This document shows, piece after piece, positions 26,763-35,542 of a DNA stretch of 54,022 nt. The position numbers and the translations under genes are program-made. Source of the stretch: Clostridia bacterium (GTDB taxonomy: Bacteria; Bacillota; Clostridia; Oscillospirales; CAG-382); contig JAGAKP010000068.1 of assembly GCA_017625615.1 (NCBI GenBank), forward strand, positions 1-54,022, written 5' to 3'. The notes beneath the pieces are model-generated. The model saw nothing but the letters and a program-made list of their open reading frames with translations, was not told where the DNA came from and did no database searches. Each line of letters starts with the position of its first letter. Position 1 is the stretch's first letter.

Positions 26763-27035
26763 TCAGTTACCTCTGTTGGGCGACGTCTTAAGATAGCTCT
26801 GAACGAGCATTTTAAGCAGTTCGTCTCTGTCGATCTTGGTTATAATAGTTCTTGCGTTGTTGTGGTTGGTGATATAGGTAGGGTCACCGGAAAGGATGTA
26901 GCCTACTATCTGGTTAATGGGGTTATAGCCCTTTTCAGTCAGCGAGTTGTACACCGACTGCAAAGCCATACGTATTTCTAATTCCTTTTGCTCCTTAAGG
27001 GAAAAAGGCACTGTTTTGGTTTTGTTTTCCTTCAT
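26763..27035 (-). CDS. ireB: IreB family regulatory phosphoprotein (DUF965/YrzL)
   Basis: About 90 residues with the family core [20 protein letters not shown], followed by [14 protein letters not shown] and [14 protein letters not shown]. In Enterococcus, IreB is phosphorylated near its N terminus by the PASTA kinase IreK and dephosphorylated by IreP, and it affects cephalosporin tolerance. Here the N terminus has threonines (NKTKTVPF) in the equivalent place, and a PASTA kinase/phosphatase pair is encoded at 45551-48383. Start: the ATG at 27035 is 8 bases from GGAGG; an in-frame ATG at 27041 is too close (2 bases). Confidence 0.93.
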   Translation of the reverse strand: MKENKTKTVPFSLKEQKELEIRMALQSVYNSLTEKGYNPINQIVGYILSGDPTYITNHNNARTIITKIDRDELLKMLVQSYLKTSPNRGN

Positions 27036-27072
27036 CTGCATACCCTCCGTCGTTTTTTATACTGTCATGTTT

Positions 27073-27101
27073 ATTATACATTACCCAAAACCATATTTCA
27101 A
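27073..27101 (-). promoter_or_regulatory. SigA-type promoter for ireB
   Basis: Minus strand: TTGAAA (27101-27096), 17-bp spacer, TATAAT (27078-27073). The -35 hexamer falls in the loop and stem edge of the pheT terminator hairpin, so terminator and promoter share sequence. Confidence 0.75.
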
Positions 27102-27117
27102 GGGGAAATATGGTTTT
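27087..27117 (-). terminator. Terminator-like hairpin after pheT
   Basis: Perfect 13-bp stem (27087-27099 with 27105-27117, arms AAAACCATATTTC and its complement), 5-base loop, extended by CCC/GGG beyond one bulged base. The T-tract on the minus strand is short (GGTTTTGGG), so termination could be incomplete and some ireB transcription may be read-through. Confidence 0.7.
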
Positions 27118-27142
27118 TGGGCAGAATTTGTTTTAGGGGTTA

Positions 27143-29530
27143 TTACGCTCTCATTACGATGCCTTGCTCTGCTTCAAGCTTTTTAAGAAGCTTGTTTATA
27201 GCGTTGTCGGCTTCGGTATCGGAAAGGGTTCTGTCGGCGGCGCGGAGCGTAAGTCTGAAGGCTACGCTCTTCTTGCCCTCGGGAACACCCTTGCCCTTGT
27301 AAAGGTCAAAGGCTACGATGCTTTCAAGCGATTTTCCGCAGTATTTCTTTGCGGTCTCGTAAACCAATGCTGCTGTCTGGCTGTCGTCCATAAGCAGTGC
27401 GATATCGCGCTCCATTGCGGGGTAAACTGCCAGAGGCTTGTAGTCCTTCTTGCCGTCGTTTGCCGCAAGTGCCGCGGGAACGTTTATTTCTGCGGCGTAT
27501 ACGGGAACGTCAATATCAAAATTATCTGCTACCGTGGGGTGTATCTGTCCCATTACGCCGATAACCTTGTCACCCTTGGTGATAACTGCGCATCTGCCGG
27601 GGTGGTAAGAGGGGTTGTTTTCCTCTGCGGTAACGGTGTAATTGCGGATATTAAGCTTATCAAGCAAGCCCTCAACGTATCCCTTAAGATCGTAGAAATC
27701 CTCGCTTGCATCAAAGAAAGCCATTGTAAGCACCTTGTGCTCGCTTGACATTTCGGTCTCATGAGGGAAGTAAAGGCAAGCGTTTTCAAATAGGTGACAG
27801 CTTGCGGCACGCATATTTCTGTTGTGTGCCACTACGTCCAGCATAGAGGGAAGTGCGGTAGTGCGCATTACGGAAGTATCGTCGCCAAGGGGATTTATAA
27901 GCTTTATATTGTTTCTGCAAGGACTGTCCTCGGGAAGTGCGATCATATCGTACCACTTGGGAGAAACGAAGGAATAGGTGTATACCTCGTTAAAGCCGTA
28001 AGCGGTCATGGTGCTAAGCATAGTTGCAACGAACTTTTGCTCCTCGGTGTATTTGCCTTCCTTTGCCTCGGATCTGAAGAGGGTGGGCACGATGTTATCG
28101 TATCCGTAAAGACGTGCAACCTCCTCTGCAATGTCCGCGGTGGTAACGATATCGCTTCTGTAGGGGGAAACTATAAGGTTGCCCTTTCCGTCGGCAATAA
28201 GGTCAAGCGGTGCAAGCAGCTCGCTCTGCTTCTCAAGAGAAAGGTTTGTGCCGAGAAGTGCGTTTACGCGCTCCCAATCAAAGGGAACCACGGTAGGCTC
28301 GATATTTACGTTGCAAAGGTCTATCATACCGTCAACCACATCGCCGCAGCCCAGAAGCTGTACCAATTCACAAGCTCTTTCCAAAGCGGGAACGGTGTTT
28401 ACGGGAGGAAGTCCCTTTTCAAACTTCGCGCTGGATTCGGTGCGGAGGTTTACCTGACGGGATGTAAGACGGATATTCATTCTTGCAAAGTTTGCGGATT
28501 CAAATACTACGGTGTTGGTGGTATCGAGGATCTCACTGTTTTCGCCGCCCATAATACCTGCAAGTGCTACGGGCTTTTCGCCGTCTGCAATGCAAAGCAT
28601 TTCGGGTGTCAGCTCGTGTACGTTACCGTCAAGGGTGGTGATCTTTTCGCCTGCCTTGGCGTTGCGTACTATTATTTCCTTGGAGGAAATGTAGTTATAA
28701 TCGAATGCGTGCATGGGCTGACCGTATTCAAGCATAACGTAGTTGGTAATATCAACTATGTTGTTGATAGGACGCACGCCTGCGCTTCTCAGCTTGGCTC
28801 TCAGCCACAGAGGGGAGGGACCGATCTTTACGTTCTTTATAACCTTTGCGGAGTAACGGGGACAAAGCTCGGTATTTTCAACCTTAACGGAGATATACTT
28901 GGAAATATCGTCTCCGTCGTTAGCAGGCTTTACCTCGGGCTTGTGTACTCTGAGATCGGTGCCGAAGGAAGCGGCGACCTCTCTTGCAATTCCGAGATAA
29001 GAAAGGCAATCGGGACGGTTGAAGGTAAGCTCAAACTCAACCAGCGTGTCGTTCATAAGCAGCACGTCACGGATATCGTCGCCGGGAGCGCATTCTTCTT
29101 GGAGTATAAATATACCGTCTTCGATAGCATAAGGGAAATCGTGGGTGGTAAGACCAAGCTCGCCGAGGGAGCAAAGCATACCTTGGGAAACGACGCCTCT
29201 CAGCTTGCCGCTCTTAATAACCTTGCCGCCGGGAAGGTGTGCGCCGTCAAGACAAGCGGGAACCATATCGCCAACAGATACGTTTTGCGCGCCGGTAACT
29301 ATCTGAACATTTGCTTCCTTGCCTACGTTTACCTGACATATCCACAGATGGTCGCTGTCGGGGTGACGCTCCATAGCCTCAACCTTACCTACGACTACGT
29401 TGGTAATATCCTCGCCCAGTATTTCATATCCCTCAACCTTGGTACCGGTGTGGGTAAGTACTTCTGCAAATTCTCTGGGAGTGCAGTCTATATCTACGTA
29501 TTCTTTAAGCCAATTAAGTGGTGTTTTCAT
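27143..29530 (-). CDS. pheT: Phenylalanine--tRNA ligase beta subunit
   Basis: Large subunit of the (alpha-beta)2 PheRS. 795 residues, standard for the long bacterial form. Domain order: N-terminal catalytic-like MKTPLNWLKEYVDID; the EMAP/tRNA-binding domain (about 40-150, VVGKVEAMERHPDSDHLWIC); B3/B4 editing region (about 205-375); B5 (about 405-475); core (about 490-690); and C-terminal FDX-ACB anticodon-binding domain (AVYPAMERDIALLMDD to the end). It follows pheS by 18 bp. No T-box lies upstream because the operon continues. Confidence 0.98.
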   Translation of the reverse strand: MKTPLNWLKEYVDIDCTPREFAEVLTHTGTKVEGYEILGEDITNVVVGKVEAMERHPDSDHLWICQVNVGKEANVQIVTGAQNVSVGDMVPACLDGAHLPGGKVIKSGKLRGVVSQGMLCSLGELGLTTHDFPYAIEDGIFILQEECAPGDDIRDVLLMNDTLVEFELTFNRPDCLSYLGIAREVAASFGTDLRVHKPEVKPANDGDDISKYISVKVENTELCPRYSAKVIKNVKIGPSPLWLRAKLRSAGVRPINNIVDITNYVMLEYGQPMHAFDYNYISSKEIIVRNAKAGEKITTLDGNVHELTPEMLCIADGEKPVALAGIMGGENSEILDTTNTVVFESANFARMNIRLTSRQVNLRTESSAKFEKGLPPVNTVPALERACELVQLLGCGDVVDGMIDLCNVNIEPTVVPFDWERVNALLGTNLSLEKQSELLAPLDLIADGKGNLIVSPYRSDIVTTADIAEEVARLYGYDNIVPTLFRSEAKEGKYTEEQKFVATMLSTMTAYGFNEVYTYSFVSPKWYDMIALPEDSPCRNNIKLINPLGDDTSVMRTTALPSMLDVVAHNRNMRAASCHLFENACLYFPHETEMSSEHKVLTMAFFDASEDFYDLKGYVEGLLDKLNIRNYTVTAEENNPSYHPGRCAVITKGDKVIGVMGQIHPTVADNFDIDVPVYAAEINVPAALAANDGKKDYKPLAVYPAMERDIALLMDDSQTAALVYETAKKYCGKSLESIVAFDLYKGKGVPEGKKSVAFRLTLRAADRTLSDTEADNAINKLLKKLEAEQGIVMRA

Positions 29531-29548
29531 TTTACCGTTCTCCTTTCA

Positions 29549-30568
29549 TTAAAACTGTCCGAGGAAACGGATATCGTTTTCATACAGATGACGCATATCG
29601 TCAATGCCGTAGCTCGTCATAACTACGCGCTCAATACCCATACCGAAAGCCAGACCGCTGTAAATTTCGGGGTCAATTCCGCCTGCCTTAAGCACGTTGG
29701 GGTGTACCAGACCTGCGCCCAAAAGCTCTATCCAGCCTTCGCCCTTGCACAGACGGCATCCCTTGCCGCCGCATACGAAGCAGGATACGTCAACCTCTGC
29801 GCTGGGCTCGGTGAAGGGGAAGTTGTGAGGACGGAAGCGTGTCTTGGTGTCGCTGCCGAACATTTCCTTTGCCCACAATTCAAGCAGTCCCTTAAGGTCG
29901 CCGAGGGTGATGTTCTTGTCTATAACAAGACCTTCAAGCTGGTGGAACATAGGGGAGTGAGTTGCGTCAACCTCGTCGCAACGGTAAACTCTGCCGGGAG
30001 AGATTATTCTTATAGGAGGCTCCATAGACTTCATTGCGCGTATCTGCACGGGAGAGGTCTGTGTGCGGAGCAGGGTAGTATCGTTTATATAGAAGGTATC
30101 CTGAAAATCGCGGGAGGGATGGTCTGCGGGAGCGTTCAGCGCGTCAAAGTTGTTGTATGCGCTTTCAACCTCGGGGCCCTCGACAATATCAAATCCCAAG
30201 CCGACGAAAATCTCCTTCATTCTGTTTTCAACCTGAGTGATGGGGTGGAGCTTACCGATAGTCTTTACCTTTGCGGGCATGGTAACGTCAAGCTTTTCCT
30301 TTACAAGCGCGTTCTTAAGCTCCTCGGAAGCGAGAGAAGCATTCTTTTCCTCAAGCATTGCTTCGATCTGCGCTCTTACGGTGTTGGCGTATGCGCCGAT
30401 AACGGGTCTTTCCTCTGCGCTCAAAGCACCCATTCCGCGGAGTATCGCGGTCAGCGCACCCTTTTTGCCCAGATATTTAATTCTTACCGCCTCAAGGGAA
30501 TTTTTATCAGAGGCGGATGCGATCTCCTGCGCGGCGGCAACGGAGATCTGATCCAACTGTGCTTTCAT
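29549..30568 (-). CDS. pheS: Phenylalanine--tRNA ligase alpha subunit
   Basis: Class II catalytic subunit, 339 residues. An N-terminal coiled coil (about 1-90) is followed by motif 1 (HPITQVENRMKEIFVGLGF), motif 2 (ISPGRVYRCDEVDATHSPMF) and motif 3 (GLAFGMGIERVVM). CFVCGGKGCRLCKGEG is a cysteine-containing insertion seen in many Firmicute PheS proteins. Only 25 bp separate it from mtnN upstream, so phe genes are read from the dgt-dnaG-rpoD-mtnN unit. Confidence 0.98.
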   Translation of the reverse strand: MKAQLDQISVAAAQEIASASDKNSLEAVRIKYLGKKGALTAILRGMGALSAEERPVIGAYANTVRAQIEAMLEEKNASLASEELKNALVKEKLDVTMPAKVKTIGKLHPITQVENRMKEIFVGLGFDIVEGPEVESAYNNFDALNAPADHPSRDFQDTFYINDTTLLRTQTSPVQIRAMKSMEPPIRIISPGRVYRCDEVDATHSPMFHQLEGLVIDKNITLGDLKGLLELWAKEMFGSDTKTRFRPHNFPFTEPSAEVDVSCFVCGGKGCRLCKGEGWIELLGAGLVHPNVLKAGGIDPEIYSGLAFGMGIERVVMTSYGIDDMRHLYENDIRFLGQF

Positions 30569-30593
30569 TTTTTATTTTTCCTCCGTAATGTTT

Positions 30594-31253
30594 CTACTTG
30601 TTTTCCGCTATGTATTCGGAAATCTGTGCGGCAAACTGTGCCGCGTGGAAAGCGAATTCGTCAAATATCTTTTCGTCAGCGGCGAAATCGCTTACAGCTC
30701 TTATTATAACAAAGGGAATTTGGTTTATGTGGCAAACGTGTGCTATTGCCGCGCCCTCCATTTCGGTGCAAAGTGCATCGGGATATTCTGCAAAAATATC
30801 GTCTCTCTGCGCCTTGGTGGCTACGAAGCAGTCACCGGTGACTACCGTGCCCACACGGTGGGGAATACCGTTGATCTCGCAAGCCTGCTTTGCAGACGAT
30901 ACGAGAGATTTATCGGAGCGTATGTATTTTTCTCCGAACATATCCTCTACGATAGAAACGGGCTTGAAATCGTGGTATGCGGCTTTTTCCGCTATAATAA
31001 CGTTGCCTATTTCAAGACCTTCCGCAAGACCGCCTGCGGTGCCGGTGTTAATAATTCTGTCGGGGTTATATTTATCTATTATGCGCTGTGTAAGTGCGGC
31101 GGCGTTCACCTTGCCGATACCGCATTGACAAATAATAACGGTATCATCGCCCTTTTTGGAAACGAAAATTCCTTTTTCGGTTTCTTTTGCTTCAAATCGG
31201 GTGCAAAGAGTTTCCACCTCAATTTTCATTGCGCCTATAATTGCTGTGGTCAT
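30594..31253 (-). CDS. mtnN: 5'-methylthioadenosine/S-adenosylhomocysteine nucleosidase
   Basis: Cleaves the N-glycosidic bond of MTA and SAH, detoxifying by-products of SAM use. 219 residues of the PNP/UDP phosphorylase fold, with MTTAIIGAMKIEVETL, NTGTAGGLAEGLEIG, VVTGDCFVAT, the substrate-binding EMEGAAIAHV and the catalytic-Asp segment RAVSDFA. It begins 7 bp after rpoD, an unusual neighbour for the major sigma gene, and precedes pheS. Confidence 0.95.
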   Translation of the reverse strand: MTTAIIGAMKIEVETLCTRFEAKETEKGIFVSKKGDDTVIICQCGIGKVNAAALTQRIIDKYNPDRIINTGTAGGLAEGLEIGNVIIAEKAAYHDFKPVSIVEDMFGEKYIRSDKSLVSSAKQACEINGIPHRVGTVVTGDCFVATKAQRDDIFAEYPDALCTEMEGAAIAHVCHINQIPFVIIRAVSDFAADEKIFDEFAFHAAQFAAQISEYIAENK

Positions 31254-31260
31254 ATTGGTA

Positions 31261-32361
31261 TTACTCCAGATAATCCTTTAATTTTTTGCTTCTGCTGGGA
31301 TGACGGAGCTTACGGAGCGCCTTCGCCTCTATCTGACGGATACGCTCACGGGTGATATCGAAGACCTTGCCTACCTCCTCAAGGGTGCGGGGACGTCCGT
31401 CCTCAAGACCGAAGCGCAATTTAAGTACGCTTTCCTCACGGGGAGTAAGGGTCTTGAGCACCTCTATAAGCTGTTCGCGAAGCATCATGGAGTTTGCCGC
31501 GTCGGAGGGAGCGGGAGTCTTATCGTCTGCGATAAAGTCGCCAAGATGGCTGTCCTCTTCCTCGCCGATGGGCATTTCAAGGGAAACGGGCTCCTGCGCG
31601 ATTTTCAGTATTTCTCTTACCTTTTCTGCGGGGATCTTCATTTCCTCTGCAATTTCCTCGTCGGTGGGATCTCTTCCCAATTCCTGAAGAAGCTGTCTTG
31701 AAACGCGGAGCACCTTGTTTATGGTCTCTACCATGTGAACGGGAACTCGTATGGTTCTTGCCTGATCCGCAATAGCTCTTGTAATAGCCTGTCTTATCCA
31801 CCAGGTGGCGTAGGTGGAGAACTTGTATCCCTTGCCGTAATCGAACTTTTCAACGGCTTTCATAAGACCGAGGTTACCCTCCTGAATAAGATCGAGGAAG
31901 AACATACCGCGGTTTACGTATCTCTTTGCAATACTTACGACGAGACGGAGGTTTGCTTCAACAAGCTGCTGCTTTGCAACGGTATCTCCGTTTGCCATAC
32001 GCTCTGCCAGCTCGTGCTCCTTTTCGGGAGTGAGCAGGGGAACCTTACCGATATCCTTAAGATACATTCTTACGGGATCGTCTACCGCAACGCCCTCCTG
32101 AGCAAGCAGTACCTCTACTTCCTCGGGGTTATCGTCGATAGTGTCCTCAAAGTCCTCGTCGGGAAGCTCAAATACGGAAGAATCTATATCGTGTGTAACC
32201 TCAATACCGTTTGCTTCCAGTGCTTCAAAGGTCTTTTCAAGTGCTTCCATGGAAGAATCGGTATCGTCAAGAGCTTCCATTACTTCCGCGGCAGTTATAT
32301 TTCCCTTGGGCTTTGCACGCTCAATGAGTTCCGCCGCGATCTGCTTAAGGCTTTTTTCCAT
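31261..32361 (-). CDS. rpoD: RNA polymerase primary sigma factor RpoD (SigA)
   Basis: Housekeeping sigma factor, 366 residues, the short Firmicute form. A region 1.1-like N terminus is followed by region 1.2 ([20 protein letters not shown]), region 2 ([40 protein letters not shown]), region 3, and region 4 ([20 protein letters not shown]). The ATG directly follows the dnaG stop (TAAATG) with GGAGGACAC inside the end of dnaG, so the two are tightly coupled. Confidence 0.98.
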   Translation of the reverse strand: MEKSLKQIAAELIERAKPKGNITAAEVMEALDDTDSSMEALEKTFEALEANGIEVTHDIDSSVFELPDEDFEDTIDDNPEEVEVLLAQEGVAVDDPVRMYLKDIGKVPLLTPEKEHELAERMANGDTVAKQQLVEANLRLVVSIAKRYVNRGMFFLDLIQEGNLGLMKAVEKFDYGKGYKFSTYATWWIRQAITRAIADQARTIRVPVHMVETINKVLRVSRQLLQELGRDPTDEEIAEEMKIPAEKVREILKIAQEPVSLEMPIGEEEDSHLGDFIADDKTPAPSDAANSMMLREQLIEVLKTLTPREESVLKLRFGLEDGRPRTLEEVGKVFDITRERIRQIEAKALRKLRHPSRSKKLKDYLE

Positions 32362-34146
32362 TTATGTGTCCTCCTTGCGGTTTGCTTTAATTCTTTTAAT
32401 ATATTCGTCCAGCGCGGATACGGGGTTTTCTTCTATTTTTTTATCGTATTCGCGTTTTTTGTTTTCCTTTTTCAGCACGTCTATAAGTGCGTTCAACGTG
32501 CTTTCGCCGTTATCCGTAAACTGCGCTCTTTGGGCTATCATACGGGATACCGCGCCTATCTGTTGGGTATCAAGTCTTCCGTCCTTGGAAAGCACCGCTT
32601 CCTTTCCCTCCGTAAATTCGGGCAAAAACAGCTCGTACACCATTTTATTGAATCCAGTAACGAAATCCTCCGGTGTTAGAGTTTTTACAGCCTTCATCGT
32701 AAGGTCAGGGCGTGAAAGCATTATTCCAAGTATTTTTTCCTCTGTTGCCGCGGCGGCCGAAAACCGTATCTTATCGGTATTCACTCTGTCGCCGTATCCC
32801 ATGGAATCACGGATATCCTTGTCCTGAATTTCTTTTTTTGTTTTCCGTTCCGTAAAGACGGCAAGTTCTTTTGCTTCCTTTAACAACGCTTCCTTGGATA
32901 CGCTCAGTTTTTCGGATGCTCTTCCTGCGTAAACGTCTCGCTGCACCTGTGGATACAGGGTAGAAAGAAATCTTATCATTTCATCAACGGCTTGTAGCTT
33001 CTGGTCGGGAATCGACAAGTCATACCGCGAAAGTATCTCGTCGATCTTGTAGTCCACCTGACCGCTCGATCCCTTCAGCTTCAGCTTGAACGCCTCGGCA
33101 CCGTGGGCTTTTATAAATTCGTCGGGGTCTTTTTCGTTTTTGCCAAGGTCGATTATCTTGGTGGATACCCCAACCTGATTAAGCAGGTCGATACCCTTCA
33201 TAGTGGCTTTCTGCCCCGCTTTATCAATATCGTATGCCAGATATACGGTTTTTGCATACCGCGCAATTATGCGGGCGTGCTCTGCGGTTATCGCCGTGCC
33301 CAGTGTGGCAATTGCGTTTCCGAACCCCGCTTGGTGCATCGCTATCGCATCGGGCGAGCCTTCGCAAAGTATCAGCGTGCCGTCCTCGGTGTTTTTGGCA
33401 ACGTTAAGACCGAACAGCACACGGCTCTTTTTGAAAATGGGAGTATCCGACGTGTTTACGTATTTTCTCTCGTCATTTTCGTTAAGCCGTCTTCCCGAAA
33501 ATGCCACAACCTCACCGGTAATATCAAAAATGGGGAACATTATTCGGTTTCTGAATATATCAAAGGGGTTGCCCTTTTTGCTTATACTGCAAAGAAACGC
33601 AGTTTTCATTTCGTCAACGGTGAACCCGTCGGCAAGGAGCTTTTTGGTAAGAGCATCCCAGCTGTCGGGCGCGTAGCCTATGCCGAACCTTCGCAGTGTG
33701 GCGGGGGTAAATTTTCTTTTTTCTATAAGATATTGCCTTGCTTTTTCTCCCTCGGGCGAATTAAGGGCTGAAACGAAGAACCTTGCCGCCGCTTTGGTGA
33801 CAGCGTATATCCGCTCGCGGTTTACGGTGCTTTTTTCAACTCTTCCGTCCTGCTCCTCCTCAATGGGGACGCCCGCAAGCTTTGCGAGATACTCCACAGC
33901 CTCGCGGTAATCCAGGTTTTCCGCCCTCATCACGAAGCTTATAACGTCACCTCCCGCACCGCAGCCGAAGCAATAAAAGGTTCGGGTTGCGGGGAACACG
34001 GTAAATGACGGGGATTTCTCGTTGTGGAAAGGACACAGACCGACTACGTTGCTTCCCGCACGCTTTAAGGTAAGATATCTGCTTATGATCTCTTCAATTC
34101 CGTTACGGTTTTTAATTTCTTCAATAAATGCTTGGGAAAAAGCCAT
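32362..34146 (-). CDS. dnaG: DNA primase
   Basis: Makes RNA primers for replication. 594 residues, domains in order: CHC2 zinc finger (about 38-62, CPFHNEKSPSF...FYCFGCG), the N-terminal part of the polymerase core, and the TOPRIM domain with EGSPDAIAMHQAG and YDIDKAGQKATMKG, where the acidic metal-binding residues are present. The C-terminal helicase-binding region (about 450-594) is divergent. Start: AAGGAGG is 7 bases upstream. It follows dgt across the 44-bp repeat array and has no visible promoter of its own. Confidence 0.97.
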   Translation of the reverse strand: MAFSQAFIEEIKNRNGIEEIISRYLTLKRAGSNVVGLCPFHNEKSPSFTVFPATRTFYCFGCGAGGDVISFVMRAENLDYREAVEYLAKLAGVPIEEEQDGRVEKSTVNRERIYAVTKAAARFFVSALNSPEGEKARQYLIEKRKFTPATLRRFGIGYAPDSWDALTKKLLADGFTVDEMKTAFLCSISKKGNPFDIFRNRIMFPIFDITGEVVAFSGRRLNENDERKYVNTSDTPIFKKSRVLFGLNVAKNTEDGTLILCEGSPDAIAMHQAGFGNAIATLGTAITAEHARIIARYAKTVYLAYDIDKAGQKATMKGIDLLNQVGVSTKIIDLGKNEKDPDEFIKAHGAEAFKLKLKGSSGQVDYKIDEILSRYDLSIPDQKLQAVDEMIRFLSTLYPQVQRDVYAGRASEKLSVSKEALLKEAKELAVFTERKTKKEIQDKDIRDSMGYGDRVNTDKIRFSAAAATEEKILGIMLSRPDLTMKAVKTLTPEDFVTGFNKMVYELFLPEFTEGKEAVLSKDGRLDTQQIGAVSRMIAQRAQFTDNGESTLNALIDVLKKENKKREYDKKIEENPVSALDEYIKRIKANRKEDT

Positions 34147-34178
34147 AGTAAAGTCCTCCTTTCCGGTTTAATTGAATC

Positions 34179-34321
34179 TTGGGGTGCTTTTGTCGCGGGG
34201 TCCCCGAGAAAACACAGTTTTCTTGGGGTGCTTTTATCGCGGGGTCCCCGAGAAAACACAGTTTTCTTGGGGTGCTTTTATCGCGGGGTCCCCGAGAAAA
34301 CACAGTTTTCTTGGGGTGTTT
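34179..34321 (-). repeat. Hairpin repeat family, locus 2: 44-bp tandem array (3 full copies and a partial)
   Basis: Copies at 34179-34222, 34223-34266 and 34267-34310, then a partial from 34311. Copies 2 and 3 are identical; copy 1 differs by one base (TTTTG for TTTTA). On the minus strand each unit is CACCCC-hairpin-GGGGACCCCG plus an A-rich spacer: a 12-bp stem (CCCCAAGAAAAC with GTTTTCTCGGGG, one G/T pair) around a 3-base loop. It begins directly after the dgt stop codon, the same placement and orientation relative to the gene as loci 1 and 3. Confidence 0.95.
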
Positions 34322-35305
34322 TTATTTGTATTGCCATACCTTGGGTATGAACAGCTCTTCGTATTTTGCCAGAGCGTATCTGTCGGTCATGCAGGCGATA
34401 AAATCGCAGGCGACCTTTTCGATACCGTCTTCTTCTATGTGCTTGGAATATTCCTCGGGAAGCTTATGGATATTTTTCACGTAATACTCGTAAAGCTGCT
34501 GTATCATTCCGATAACCTTGCCGTCCTCGCTTTTTGCTTTCGTGTTGCGGTAAACGCGGGCGAACATAAACTCGCGCAGCTCCATAGTCGCTTCTCCTAC
34601 GGGAGAGGTAAAGGCTATATCGCCTTCAACTCCGTGTGCCACCACCGAGCGTATCATAGTGTCGATACGGTCACTGTGAGTGTCACCCAGAATATCGGTA
34701 AGCTCCTTGGGCAGGTCGTCGTTTTTCAGTATTCCCGCACGGATGGCGTCGTCAATATCGTGGTTGATATATGCGATACGGTCGGCAAATTTTATCAGCT
34801 GTCCCTCAAGGGTAAAGGCCTTTCTGCTTCCCGTGTGGTTGAGGATAGCGTCGCGTACCTCCATGGTCAGATTAAGATTTTCCAGCTTGTCCGCCACGCG
34901 CAGGGATTGCTCGTTGTGTCTGAAGCCGTGAGGGCATATTTCGTCCAGCGCACGCTCGCCCGAATGACCGAAGGGGGTGTGACCGAGATCGTGTCCCAAA
35001 GCCGCCGCTTCGGTAAGGTCCTCGTTCAGCCGCAGATTTCTCGCAAGGGAGCGCGCTATCTGCGCCACCTCAAGGGTGTGTGTAAGACGGGTGCGGTAAT
35101 GGTCACCCTCGGGGGCAAGGAATACCTGCATTTTGTGCATAAGCCTGCGGAATGATTTTGCGTGGATTATCTTATCTCTGTCACGCATAAAATCGGTACG
35201 CATATCGTCCACCGTGTGGGGACGGAGTCTGCCTGCGGTGTTCTGTGAAAAGAATGCTTTTTCACACAGCATCTTTTTTTCAATATCGTAAATATCCTGT
35301 CTCAC
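34322..35305 (-). CDS. dgt: Deoxyguanosinetriphosphate triphosphohydrolase-like HD protein
   Basis: HD-domain dNTPase that removes triphosphate from dGTP and related nucleotides. About 328 residues. The metal site is spread over RLTHTLEVAQIARSLA, the HD motif in AALGHDLGHTPFGHSGE, and a later Asp in KFADRIAYINHDIDDA; RHNEQSLRV is also conserved. Two GTG starts are possible: the one at 35305 is preferred because AAGGAG lies 8 bases upstream, whereas the GTG at 35314 overlaps that site. A TATAAT occurs at 35365-35370 on the minus strand, without a convincing -35. It heads the dnaG-rpoD operon. Confidence 0.93.
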   Translation of the reverse strand: MRQDIYDIEKKMLCEKAFFSQNTAGRLRPHTVDDMRTDFMRDRDKIIHAKSFRRLMHKMQVFLAPEGDHYRTRLTHTLEVAQIARSLARNLRLNEDLTEAAALGHDLGHTPFGHSGERALDEICPHGFRHNEQSLRVADKLENLNLTMEVRDAILNHTGSRKAFTLEGQLIKFADRIAYINHDIDDAIRAGILKNDDLPKELTDILGDTHSDRIDTMIRSVVAHGVEGDIAFTSPVGEATMELREFMFARVYRNTKAKSEDGKVIGMIQQLYEYYVKNIHKLPEEYSKHIEEDGIEKVACDFIACMTDRYALAKYEELFIPKVWQYK

Positions 35306-35486
35306 TGTATACACTCCTTCGTCTGAATAGGGTGTGTTTCGTCACAAAAATATAGACACATACAATTATACGCTCGTTTTAACAAAAACCCTTTATTTTG
35401 TTTAAAATATTTTTAATAAAAATAATATTTTTTACTTTTAATTAAATTAATAAAGGAAAACTCCCTTGTTTTTATATTAAATTTTG

Positions 35487-35515
35487 TTGCAAAACACGGT
35501 TGGATATGGTATAAT
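35487..35515 (+). promoter_or_regulatory. SigA-type promoter for the DUF5685/J-domain operon
   Basis: TTGCAA at 35487-35492, 17-bp spacer, TATAAT at 35510-35515 with TGG directly upstream: one of the best promoters in the window. It is probably the head promoter of the long plus-strand operon. The rest of the 237-bp divergent gap (35306-35542) is AT-rich with no gene. Confidence 0.82.
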
Positions 35516-35542
35516 ATACTGATTAAGAATGGAGTGGTCTGC

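Noticed and set aside
30569..30593. T-box riboswitch upstream of pheS
   Set aside because: Only 25 bp separate pheS from mtnN; there is no room for a T-box, and none is seen further upstream in the operon.
27794..30709. A 971-codon open frame on the plus strand opposite pheT and pheS
   Set aside because: It lies wholly antisense to two unmistakable genes, and its translation is cysteine/glycine/valine-rich with no domain. It is a by-product of codon usage in pheST.
34179..34321. Possible CRISPR array
   Set aside because: The repeats are directly adjacent with no unique spacers, there are only three copies, and no cas genes are present; it is a tandem array of the hairpin repeat family.
34132..34484. 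Open frames running through the 44-bp array and encoding a repeated peptide
   Set aside because: 44 is not a multiple of 3, so the repeat reads through successive frames; the frames run into dgt antisense and lack ribosome-binding sites.
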